Assembly: GCA_032620915.1 (NCBI GenBank)
Contig: CP136052.1
Location: 3,418,001-3,482,000, forward strand
Direction of reading: 5' to 3'
DNA length: 64,000 nucleotides
From: Oscillospiraceae bacterium NTUH-002-81
GTDB lineage: Bacteria > Bacillota > Clostridia > Lachnospirales > Lachnospiraceae
Part shown: positions 1-7,637 of the stretch, one piece after another
Layout of the letters: every line of letters begins with the position of its first letter
Numbering within the stretch: the stretch's first letter is position 1
Notes under the pieces: model-generated
The model's input: the letters and a program-made list of their open reading frames with translations, nothing else
Told to the model about the DNA's origin: nothing
Database searches by the model: none
Translations under genes and position numbers: made by a program

Positions 1-372
1 GCATTGGTATGGCGCACACGACCAAGTTGGTATGCATCCTAACTTCACATATGCCTCTTCAATTCTTCGGCTTTTATCCGAAAAATCTGCTGGTGTTTTC
101 AATAGCTGCCACGCTTTTGTATCACGTGCAGTAATGTTCGTAGTGGATGGCACTTCCACTTTTGTGCCAATTTTCACCAAGTATTCGACAAAATCCAAGC
201 CTGCATCCCAGATTGTTGTGTAACAACATCCGTCCATATGTGCACTATGCACTGGAAGTAAACGCTTTGCTCCATAAAGCTCACCCATACGGGCTACTAT
301 TCGCATCGCAATTTTCTTTCCTTCCCCTTCTTTGCCTTCCAGCATTTCTTGCTGCCTTGTTGTTAATTCCAT
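1..372 (-). CDS. Aconitase X (AcnX) catalytic subunit, N-terminal part, cut by window edge
   Basis: The reverse strand opens with ATG at 372, seven bases after a GGAGG box, and stays open to base 1 (124 codons). The translation starts MELTTRQQEMLEGKEGEGKK and contains a SAHMDG segment followed by GLDFVEYLV and PSTTNITARD. This pattern is typical of the start of aconitase-X/DUF521 proteins, a dehydratase family that includes cis-3-hydroxyproline dehydratase. The rest of the protein lies outside the window. It follows the permease gene by about 15 bp, so the pair probably forms one operon for uptake and dehydration of a small organic acid or hydroxyproline-like compound. The family call is from recognition of the pattern; the substrate is inference. 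Confidence 0.7.
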   Translation of the reverse strand, partial: MELTTRQQEMLEGKEGEGKKIAMRIVARMGELYGAKRLLPVHSAHMDGCCYTTIWDAGLDFVEYLVKIGTKVEVPSTTNITARDTKAWQLLKTPADFSDKSRRIEEAYVKLGCIPTWSCAPYQC

Positions 373-387
373 ATTATTCCTCCGAAC

Positions 388-1602
388 TTATACATTTTCC
401 GTAGCGCTTACGGGTATTTCTTCTGATTTTGTACTTCTTTTTTCTTTCGCATTTTTAGCCAAAGCAATAAATACCAGAACAATAAGCAGGATTCCTATCG
501 CGCCTCTAATAGGCATGAGGACATTGAGCATATTTGAAAAAGGAAGCACACCACCTAAACAAATTCCAATCAAAATCAATACTATCTGAAAAATCCTGCT
601 GTTTCTTGATGTCACATTTTCTTTAAAAACCATTTCATCTACTGCAAATAAATACCCCGATATAGTTGTAAATATCCCAAGGAAACAGAGAATTGCATAT
701 GTCCATGCCAATGCTGGTACTAATTTTGTTACTGCTGCTAAAGTCGGAAACGGATTCATCTCATACGTATTCGGATCCATAATACAATCAAAATTAAACA
801 TAAGCACAATCAAGGATACACAAACGCAGAACATATAGCCTAAATTTCCAGAAAACGCACATACTACAGCTTCCTTCTTCGACTTACACCTCTGTGCCAG
901 CATAAGCAAAAACGGGAATGATGTAAAATTGAACTCTGCCCCATAAACCACGCCGTTTATAAATGCATTATTATGTTCTGCTAATCCAGGTATCCAGCTA
1001 AACGGCGGAAGCGCAAACAAATTTATCTGCATAATCTCACCAGCTGCAACTGCTTCTTTTGCACCATATATATTATCAAGATCCGGCGTTGTTGTAGCAA
1101 GAGCTATAACTCCAAATACCACCAGATAAATTATGATAAAAACTCCAATAGACCCTAAAACCTTTTCAAGCGATTTCAATCCACCAAGAAGAGAAACGAA
1201 TGTAACAATTCCCACAAGCACTGATCCTACCCAATTTGGCAGACCATATTGCTGATTAATAAGGCTTCCTGCTCCGGCAAACATCGTTAAAAAATTTAAT
1301 AATAGCATAATACCCGTAAATATTTGTACGAATTTGCCAAATCCTTTTCCCCCCCACAACCCTGTAGCCTTCTTCACTTCCTCTCAGCTGCAGCTCATAA
1401 CTTAAAAGATAAATTCCTATTCCACCCAAGGCAAGCACTATTGCAGCGCCTAGTACAGCCCAACCGACATCCTCCCCCATGATCCAAAAATCTGAATACA
1501 TTCATTTCCCGAAGCAAAGCCAGCACCGACACCATAGGATATTACCGCACCAGTAATCGTAACGACTGTCGCAAAGCTGACACTGTTTTTTCTTGCACCC
1601 AT
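388..1602 (-). pseudogene. YkvI-family membrane transporter, broken by two apparent frameshifts
   Basis: Three reading frames read in turn give one protein. The N-terminus starts at ATG 1602 after GGAGG and contains GAVISYGVGAGFASGNE, the usual start of YkvI-like (COG3949) permeases. The frame then changes at a run of five G (1474-1478, minus strand), where one more G would restore DVGWAVLGAAIVLALGGIG. It changes again near 1380, leading into the long part with about eight membrane segments that ends at 388. With both shifts corrected the protein is about 400 residues, close to the family's usual size. Function is probably amino-acid or organic-acid transport with the neighbouring AcnX gene. 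The breaks may be true decay or sequence errors. Confidence 0.65.
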
Positions 1603-1739
1603 TTTCTTTTCTTCCTCCTTTGAATTAAATATTTTTTGTCATCTTCTCACCTTTTTCATGAATTCATTGAATTTTTTAATCGCGATTCTTTGTTTTTTAT
1701 ATAATATCACCAAACCAGCGGAAAGCCGATTAAAATACT

Positions 1740-2060
1740 TGCCTCTGACACTACATTTACAGTCAAATGACCACCCGTCAAACGGGCGGTTTGCTCTGAG
1801 GCTATAAGCCTCTGTTACCGGACAGCGCCTAAAGACGCTGGCTTTCACTTTATTCAAGCCGTATTCCCTTTGACTCGCCGCTGTCCTTGAAAGGGTCTTC
1901 GTATTCTTTCACACTAAGTTTATCCATTGCAATATCATGTTATTTGCGTGTTTATCGAATATCATTAATGAACTTTTTCCTTTGAGGTATCCCATAAACT
2001 GTGATGCACTGAGTTTGGGCGGTATGCTTACCAGCATATGATTAGCGCCTATTAGGAAAA
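1740..2060 (-). mobile_element. IS200/IS605-type insertion sequence remnant (tnpA fragment plus hairpin end)
   Basis: On the minus strand from about 2048 the sequence encodes MLVSIPPKLSASQFMGYLKG and then KSSLMIFDKHAN, the conserved middle of an IS200-type Y1 transposase. It then jumps, in another frame, to HDIAMDKLSVKEYEDPF, the usual C-terminal segment. About 40 residues that should include the catalytic tyrosine are missing, and so is the N-terminal third. Downstream lie two small hairpins (1770-1790 and 1798-1812), typical of the subterminal structures of this family. The upstream break falls next to the end of the serine-recombinase element, so that element may have inserted here. The copy cannot be active. 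Confidence 0.65.
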
Positions 2061-2089
2061 CACACTGTCAAAGGGGTTTGTAGCGGGGG

Positions 2090-3772
2090 TTAGCCCGCTA
2101 CTGCGGTATCTTCCGTAGTGTTGATTTCAATGTACTCGGCAATCTTGCGGAGCTCGTCAGCAAATTTGAATTTCACGCTGATATTGCCGTTTTCATAGAC
2201 CTTGATATAGTCCACAAGTTCAACCAAGATTTCACGGTTGAGGGCTTCAATGTTCTGATACTTCATAAAGGCTACCAGTGCAGGATGCTCGTTGTCCACA
2301 CCGTTTGCCAGTTCTGCGCGTTCAGCGTTCAGCCGGGTAAGCACCGCGGAAATATCAGAAGTCTGCCGTTCATAGTCAGCCTTCATATCCCGGTATTCCT
2401 GCTGGGTGATTTCACCGTCTTTCCAGTCCTGATAAAGAGATTGCTTGTAGCGTGTTATCTTTGTCAGTTCCCGCTCTTTTGCAGCTATCAGATCGTCCAG
2501 TCGGTAAGACTGGCTTTTTTTGATTGGAGCGGAATTGATCTGCGTGACGATTTCCGAGTAGGAAACAGCCAAATGTACCTGATGCTGTACAGCGAACAAA
2601 ACAGCAGCCTCCAGCCGTTCATGCTTGATTGAGTGCATGGTGCAGGCTGTCCGGGAACGGTTCTTGTAGGTTGAGCAAGAATAATATACATTGTTGTTCT
2701 TGCCAACGCATCGGGTAATGGCCCGCCCGCAATCGGCACATTTCAGAAAGCCGCTGAATAAATGTACCTCACGGCCTTTCGGGGAAGTACGGGTATCACG
2801 CTGTAAGAGAGCCTGTACCTTATCGAAAGTTTCATAGTCGATAATGGCCTCATGCGTTCCAGCGACTTCTACCCATTCCTCACGGGGAACAGCTTCAATC
2901 TGGTGTACCTTGTAGCTTTTCACCCGGCTTCGGCCTTGGGCTAAATCCCCGGTGTAGGTCGGATTGGTAAGAATGGAGTGGATCATGCGGACTCCCCACA
3001 TAGGATCGTCATACCCTCTTGTCGAAACAGGCAGGCCCTTTTGTACCTTGTAAGCCGAGGGGCTCGGTACGCCGTGTTCGTTCAGGTACAGCGCGATAGC
3101 ACGTTTTGATGACCCTTGAATAAGCATTGTGAAAATGAGTTTGACATTTTCAGCAGCATCGGGATCAACAATCAGCCTGTGCTTGTCCTTTGGGTGCTTT
3201 ACATAGCCGTAAGGAGCAAATGCTCCGATATACTGGCCGTTGCGCCGCTTGTAGTCAAATACCTGCCGGATCTTTTTGGAAGTCTGATAGCAGTAATTAT
3301 CGTTCATCACGTTTGTAATGGGAACGATGATATTTGAAACGCTGTCGGGGTTCTTGTAGCTGTCCACATTCTCAGCAAGGCTGATAAAGCGAACACCCAT
3401 TTGAACAAACAGGTTATCGATCAAACTTCCGGCATCGCTATAATTTCGTGCGAAGCGGGACAGGTCTTTTACTATAACGCAGTTGATTTTACCACTCATG
3501 ACATCCGCCAAGAGCCGTTGAAAATCTTCACGGTTGGCGTCCGTTCCAGTATGACCATCATCCACATATTCCGTGATGCTTTCAAACTCGTCAATGTTTC
3601 GTCGGTAAAAATCGTTCAGTAGGTCACGCTGGTTCTTTACGCTGTTGCTATCGTCTTTTCCTTTTTTCAAATCTTCCTTTGAAAGTCGGATATAGATGCC
3701 CAGCCGCCAGCGGCGGATTGTGTAAGAGGGAGAGAAACTCTGCTGATACCCTCTGTTTTTTGCTCGTGCCAT
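2090..3772 (-). CDS. Large serine recombinase (integrase of ICE-1)
   Basis: This 560-residue protein should catalyse integration and excision of ICE-1 through a serine-linked intermediate. The N-terminal resolvase domain holds the catalytic serine in GIYIRLSKED (about residue 31), and VKDLSRFARNYSDAG matches the second active-site region. A recombinase domain follows (PYGYVKHPKDKHRLIVD, then NPTYTGDL), then a zinc ribbon (LKCADCG ... YYSCSTY, about residues 340-380) and a long coiled coil near the C-terminus. Length is normal for the family and the frame is intact. It lies at the extreme end of the element, as expected for an integrase. A copy of the 23-bp palindrome lies 72 bp upstream of its start. 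Confidence 0.9.
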   Translation of the reverse strand: MARAKNRGYQQSFSPSYTIRRWRLGIYIRLSKEDLKKGKDDSNSVKNQRDLLNDFYRRNIDEFESITEYVDDGHTGTDANREDFQRLLADVMSGKINCVIVKDLSRFARNYSDAGSLIDNLFVQMGVRFISLAENVDSYKNPDSVSNIIVPITNVMNDNYCYQTSKKIRQVFDYKRRNGQYIGAFAPYGYVKHPKDKHRLIVDPDAAENVKLIFTMLIQGSSKRAIALYLNEHGVPSPSAYKVQKGLPVSTRGYDDPMWGVRMIHSILTNPTYTGDLAQGRSRVKSYKVHQIEAVPREEWVEVAGTHEAIIDYETFDKVQALLQRDTRTSPKGREVHLFSGFLKCADCGRAITRCVGKNNNVYYSCSTYKNRSRTACTMHSIKHERLEAAVLFAVQHQVHLAVSYSEIVTQINSAPIKKSQSYRLDDLIAAKERELTKITRYKQSLYQDWKDGEITQQEYRDMKADYERQTSDISAVLTRLNAERAELANGVDNEHPALVAFMKYQNIEALNREILVELVDYIKVYENGNISVKFKFADELRKIAEYIEINTTEDTAVAG

Positions 3773-3843
3773 TGTTCCTCCTTCCCTATCACATTACACT
3801 TATATTATAACTCTGTCCGGGGAGGACAACAAGGATGCCTCCG

Positions 3844-3866
3844 CTTCGGGACACTTTGTCTCGAAG
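3844..3866. repeat. Dispersed palindrome, copy 1
   Basis: Arms CTTCGGGACA and TGTCTCGAAG around a CTT centre, with one mismatch. It lies between the DUF6870 stop and the recombinase start. Confidence 0.85.
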
Positions 3867-3897
3867 AAGCAAAACGAGCTGTAACCGAAGTTACAGC
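3865..3897 (-). terminator. Hairpin with UUCG loop after the DUF6870 gene
   Basis: In the minus-strand RNA, GCTGTAAC and GTTACAGC pair around a TTCG tetraloop (3878-3897), followed by TCGTTTTGC. The stop codon of the DUF6870 gene lies inside the stem. It is a plausible weak intrinsic terminator before the recombinase gene. Confidence 0.5.
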
Positions 3898-4157
3898 CCG
3901 CTTCTTTGCCGCAGCAGGAAATCCGTCAGCTTATCTTGGAGAGATGGCCCGCTTTCAGCAAATTCAATTTTCACGCCAACACCACCGATGCAAAAGCAGT
4001 ATGGATTTTTGACAGTCTGCAAAAATCGAGAGATGCGCTCCTTTCGGGAAAGCGCATTGTCAAAGGTCATACCGCTCACATCAGGCAGGGACTCGGCAGC
4101 CACCGCGCCAATGTCAACGCTTCTCATTTGTTCAAGTTCCTGTGTAGTTAATTTCAC
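3891..4157 (-). CDS. DUF6870-type small ICE protein
   Basis: The protein has 88 residues and starts at GTG 4157, which is preceded by AAGGAGG with good spacing; a longer upstream reading lacks such a signal. It begins VKLTTQELEQMRSVDI and ends KLTDFLLRQRSGL. This matches small proteins of unknown function that accompany serine-recombinase elements in Clostridia (DUF6870). No catalytic motif is visible. It has conserved NPYCF and VKIEFAE segments, which may form a compact beta-rich fold. It sits directly upstream of the recombinase, with a palindrome copy on each side, so a regulatory or excision-related role is possible but not shown. Confidence 0.65.
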   Translation of the reverse strand: MKLTTQELEQMRSVDIGAVAAESLPDVSGMTFDNALSRKERISRFLQTVKNPYCFCIGGVGVKIEFAESGPSLQDKLTDFLLRQRSGL

Positions 4158-4211
4158 GGTAAACCTCCTTCGCAGATTGATAGAACGCCCCCCGCTGTTT
4201 GGTGGGGAAAC

Positions 4212-4248
4212 GCAACAGGCCAGCACCACCGGGATGCTGGCCTGTTGC
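4212..4248. other. Perfect 14-bp inverted repeat
   Basis: GCAACAGGCCAGCA (4212-4225) pairs perfectly with 4235-4248 across a 9-base loop. It lies in the leader of the DUF6870 gene, about 55 bp upstream of its start. No T-run follows, so it is a structured leader or binding site rather than a clear terminator. Confidence 0.5.
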
Positions 4249-4257
4249 CTTACTCCA

Positions 4258-4280
4258 CCTTGGGACACTTTGTCTCGAGG
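4258..4280. repeat. Dispersed palindrome, copy 2
   Basis: CCTTGGGACA and TGTCTCGAGG around CTT. It is about 100 bp upstream of the DUF6870 start. Confidence 0.8.
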
Positions 4281-4303
4281 TTTATTATAGTTTTTGAATA
4301 TTA

Positions 4304-4368
4304 GAGAGCGCCGTACATATTTACTTGGCCTGTCCAAAGACAATCGTTATTTTCTGTGCGGCGCTCTC
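4304..4368. other. 10-bp inverted repeat with long loop in a 469-bp gene-free stretch
   Basis: GAGAGCGCCG (4304-4313) and CGGCGCTCTC (4359-4368) are perfectly complementary with 45 bases between them. The stretch 4158-4626 holds this repeat, the 14-bp hairpin at 4212 and a palindrome copy. I see no convincing gene in it. It could be a recombination, transfer-origin or regulatory region of ICE-1. Confidence 0.4.
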
Positions 4369-4626
4369 AACGCAAGTAAAGCGACAAGCCCGGAGGAACA
4401 GGCAGCCAACCTGTTCAGCGCCGGATCATGGGCTTGGGATGACCGGGCCCATTTACAGTGTTGGTGTTGTTCGTTCAATCTCTTTTAGGAGATGTCACTG
4501 CGCACCCACTGTCTGGCTCCCTGTACTTACTCAGGGCTGCCGTTATTCCCTTGCGTTAGGAAGAAAACCTCCTCTCATAAACCGAGACATTTTTTCATCA
4601 ATTCCAAGTGGGTTAAGATGAAAAAA

Positions 4627-5037
4627 TCAAAAAGTTTTTTTCATGCGTTCAAGGCCACGCTTGATCGACTGGCGAATAGACTCCTCATGTACGCCCTCGG
4701 CCTCGGCAATTTCCTTAATCGACTTGCCAAGAATGATATGTGCGTCAATTCTGCGGCCCTGAATCTCCGGCAGAGAATTGAGAGCGTTCCACAGACGAAG
4801 AAAGGTTTCCATTCGTTCAAGGAGCTCCTGCGGGGTCGGCTCATGCAGGCAAGCGGAATACTCAATCCCGTCATCGCAGTCCAGAGAATACTGCGCCTTG
4901 TGCCGGGAGAGCCGCCGCTGATAGGCCATCTCATAGCGGGCATCGGCCTTGAATACCTCGGCCACCTCGTCAGAAACTTCGATAAGCTGATCCTGCGTGT
5001 ACCAATAATAAATATCTTTCAAATTGATAGTAGTCAT
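4627..5037 (-). CDS. Small sigma-70-like factor (region 4 type) of ICE-1
   Basis: The protein has 136 residues and starts at ATG 5037, eight bases after GGAGG. The C-terminal half (RRIDAHIILGKSIKEIAEAE followed by GVHEESIRQSIKRGLERM) is a helix-turn-helix like sigma region 4, which contacts the -35 element. The N-terminal half resembles region-2-like spacers of the small sigma factors found in conjugative elements, but a classic region 2 is not obvious. It probably acts with RNA polymerase to switch transfer or excision genes. It sits between the DUF6870/recombinase pair and the cargo, with a palindrome copy 76 bp upstream of its start. Confidence 0.7.
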   Translation of the reverse strand: MTTINLKDIYYWYTQDQLIEVSDEVAEVFKADARYEMAYQRRLSRHKAQYSLDCDDGIEYSACLHEPTPQELLERMETFLRLWNALNSLPEIQGRRIDAHIILGKSIKEIAEAEGVHEESIRQSIKRGLERMKKTF

Positions 5038-5112
5038 CGTAAAATCCTCCATTTCAGTTTGTTCGGGGTTGGTCGGAAACGAAATGGAGTAACGGCGGAG
5101 AACGGCACCGCA

Positions 5113-5135
5113 CCTCGGGACACTTTGTCTCGAAG
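5113..5135. repeat. Dispersed palindrome, copy 3
   Basis: CCTCGGGACA and TGTCTCGAAG around CTT, 76 bp upstream of the sigma-factor start. Confidence 0.8.
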
Positions 5136-5301
5136 TCTGGAAAGCAAAATGCGCCTGCGCGACACAAGGCCGCACAAGCGCACGAAAATATATTTTCGGT
5201 TATGTACTGTTTAATTTCACGTTCAAAGCCCGACTGCTCCAATGGAGGGGCTACGCTTTTTTTAGCTGGTGCAGATCATGGATGCTGCGAAAAAGAGAAA
5301 A

Positions 5302-5339
5302 GGACACGGCAAAATAACCTCCCATCGGCTACCGTGTCC
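5302..5339. other. Inverted repeat in the gene-free stretch 5038-5502
   Basis: GGACACGG (5302-5309) pairs with CCGTGTCC (5332-5339). It lies between the sigma-factor gene and the cargo operon. No gene is supported in this stretch. Confidence 0.35.
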
Positions 5340-5374
5340 CTGCAAGTCGTCATTGGTTTGTGTAAACGCAAAGA

Positions 5375-5406
5375 AACGGCGGCTCTGATTTCTCAAAACC
5401 GCCGTT
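5375..5406 (-). terminator. Terminator of the ABC/DtxR cargo operon
   Basis: Read on the minus strand, AACGGCGG and CCGCCGTT form an 8-bp stem followed by TCTTTGC. It lies about 100 bp after the DtxR stop codon and marks the end of the cargo operon. Confidence 0.5.
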
Positions 5407-5502
5407 AGGGTAATAACTTAAAATAGGCGCGCAAAATCACCTGCCCCAACCAACGGTTTTTTTTCTTTCCCCGTAGTCGGGGCAGGTTCATACGCTATCT
5501 AA

Positions 5503-5870
5503 TTATTCTTTCGTGACTAATTCTTTCAGCCGTTCATAGGTTTCTGCGCTAATATCATGTTCAATCCGGCAGGCATCAGCCTCCGCCGTTTCAGGATCAA
5601 CGCCTATAGATATAAGTTGCTTCGTTAAAAAACAATGGCGCTCGTAGATTTTTTTTCAGCCACCTCCTGGCCAAGATCGGTCAGGTGTAGATAATGGTTT
5701 TCGTCTGTTGTCAAAAAGCCGCCCTCTCGTAAAGTTCCTACTGCGTAACAAACGCTGGGTTTTGAAACCTCCATGTACCGAGCAACATCCACGGAACGCA
5801 CCATACCGAGCTTCTTTTGAAGTATAAGCACGGCCTCCAAATAATCCTCTCCGGCAGTATGAAGTTTCAT
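5503..5870 (-). pseudogene. DtxR/MntR-family metal-dependent repressor, frameshifted near residue 75
   Basis: The N-terminus (MKLHTAGEDYLEAVLILQKK, then RSVDVARYMEVSKPSVCYAV) is the winged helix of DtxR/MntR repressors. After LTDLGQEVAEK the frame breaks at a run of eight A (minus strand, about 5645-5652). With seven A the reading continues IYERHCFLTKQLISIGVDPE, then AEADACRIEHDISAETYERL, to a TAA at 5503. This gives the metal-binding dimerisation region with its Cys-Arg-Ile-Glu-His motif, so the intact protein would be about 122 residues. It lies 18 bp after the second ABC gene and probably senses Fe(II) or Mn(II) to repress the transport cargo. The extra A may be a sequence error or real inactivation. 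Confidence 0.75.
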
Positions 5871-5888
5871 AGGCAGCTCCTTTCGTCA

Positions 5889-7637
5889 TTAAGCAAGACT
5901 CCAGCCAGCCGCACTCTTTCGGATATTGACAAAATCCTGATAGATACCAGGCTGTTTCAAAAGTTCCTCATGGGTTCCTTGCTGTGCAATCTGGCCGTTG
6001 TCTATAACTAAAATCTGATCGGCGTTCTGGATGGTATTTAGGCGGTGAGCGATTACAAGCAGGGTCTTTCCCTTCACCAATTCGGAAATAGCCTCCTGAA
6101 TATAGCTTTCATTGTCCGTATCTACACTTGCGGTAGCTTCATCCAAAATGACAATAGGCGCGTCTTTCAGAATACAGCGGGCAATCGAAATACGCTGTTT
6201 TTCGCCGCCGGAAAGTGTTGCACCGCCCTCACCAACCACCGTTTGGAATCCGTCGGGCAAAGCCATAATGAAATCATAGCAGCGGGCTTTTCTGGCAGCC
6301 TCATAGACTTCTTCTTCCGTGGCATCCGGCTTTCCCATGATGATATTGTTGTAAATGGTGTCCTGAAACAGATACACGCGCTGGAATACCATGCTGATCT
6401 GATCCATCAATTCCGACAGAGGTACATTGCGAATATCCACGCCCCTTATCGTCACATTGCCGGATTTTACATCCCAAAGTCGCGCCAGCAAGTTTGCAAT
6501 GGTGGACTTACCGCTACCGGACGGTCCAACCAGCGCTGTCATAGAATTTTTCTTCATGGCAAAACTGATATGATGCAGAACCTCTTTATCCTGATAAGCA
6601 AATGTAACATCGTTGAACAGGACTTCCGGCTGTCCCGGCTGTGCCTGAGCCGGAATATGCTGCTTGCCGTTGTCGGAAAGTTCCGGTTCATCCAATACCG
6701 CTTCAATACGATCAAGGGCAGCGTTCATAACGGTTAGTCTGGATGCTTCTCCATAGAGAGCCTTCAACGGGCCAAAAAGATCAAATACAAATAGCAGAAC
6801 ACTCAACACATAAGCCAAAGAAAGCGCACCGCTCTGTTCCAACACAATAGACAGGCCGAAAATTGCCGCAATACCAATACCGTAAAGGATATTCAGCCCC
6901 ATTGTCCACGGGGTCATTTTTCGTTCAAAGTCAAGCGATGTATTTCTGGAACGCTTGAAATTGCCGGACAGTTCTTCGGATTTTTCTCCAAGCAGGTTAT
7001 AGCTCTTAATAACACCAATGCCCTCCACAAAAGACAGCACCGCATCGGTCAGCCGTTCACTCTGCTCCTGACGGCCTGCTGCTTCTCGTAGGGAAACTTT
7101 GTTCATTCCCTTAGATACCAGCCATGCCAAAATAGTAACTATCGCAGCGATCAAGCCAAGCTGCCAATTCAGATAAAACATGAACGCCAGCAAAACCAGC
7201 GAGGACAGCAGATAGCTCATCATGTTTCCCAGCGTACTCATAGCGACTTCTTCAATGAACACCATGTCGGTACTGAGGACAGAACTGATCTTGCCAATAT
7301 TGCCGGAAGTGAAATATCCCATCGGAAGTTTCCGCAGATGGCCGCCCAATTCGATACGCTTGTCAGCGAACATCAAATATCCCGCTGCACTTTGCAGGCT
7401 GTCACTAAGATAATGGACGAGCATCTGAACCAGCACAATAGCGGCAAGGCCAAGTCCCACATAAAGGCAAGTCTGCCCGGTAATGGTCTTGTTTGCAAAT
7501 CCACTCAAAACCACAAAGGCCAGAAAAATCGGCATTTTGGACAGAATGGATTCCAGAAACGCACAAACAAATGCGCCCTGAATACGGCTCTTATAACGGC
7601 CGGAAAGTTTCAATATTCTTGAAAACAAAGCAAACAT
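5889..7637 (-). CDS. ABC transporter, fused membrane and ATPase domains (second of a pair, YbtP/YbtQ-like)
   Basis: The protein has 582 residues: six membrane helices in the first 300 or so, then an ATPase domain. The ATPase has Walker A GPSGSGKST, a Q-loop region (DQISMVFQ), signature LSGGEKQRIS, Walker B IVILDEAT and H-loop AHRLNT. All are intact, so it should hydrolyse ATP. Its ATG follows directly on the stop of the upstream ABC gene, so the two half-transporters very likely form a heterodimer. Such exporter-fold pairs next to a DtxR regulator are known in ferric-siderophore import (YbtPQ, Irp6/7, the equibactin locus). That substrate class is the best guess here but is inference. Confidence 0.85.
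   Translation of the reverse strand: MFALFSRILKLSGRYKSRIQGAFVCAFLESILSKMPIFLAFVVLSGFANKTITGQTCLYVGLGLAAIVLVQMLVHYLSDSLQSAAGYLMFADKRIELGGHLRKLPMGYFTSGNIGKISSVLSTDMVFIEEVAMSTLGNMMSYLLSSLVLLAFMFYLNWQLGLIAAIVTILAWLVSKGMNKVSLREAAGRQEQSERLTDAVLSFVEGIGVIKSYNLLGEKSEELSGNFKRSRNTSLDFERKMTPWTMGLNILYGIGIAAIFGLSIVLEQSGALSLAYVLSVLLFVFDLFGPLKALYGEASRLTVMNAALDRIEAVLDEPELSDNGKQHIPAQAQPGQPEVLFNDVTFAYQDKEVLHHISFAMKKNSMTALVGPSGSGKSTIANLLARLWDVKSGNVTIRGVDIRNVPLSELMDQISMVFQRVYLFQDTIYNNIIMGKPDATEEEVYEAARKARCYDFIMALPDGFQTVVGEGGATLSGGEKQRISIARCILKDAPIVILDEATASVDTDNESYIQEAISELVKGKTLLVIAHRLNTIQNADQILVIDNGQIAQQGTHEELLKQPGIYQDFVNIRKSAAGWSLA

Noticed and set aside
1639..1857. A 72-codon minus-strand frame at the IS200 end
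   Set aside because: It runs through the hairpin end of the insertion sequence and has no family features.
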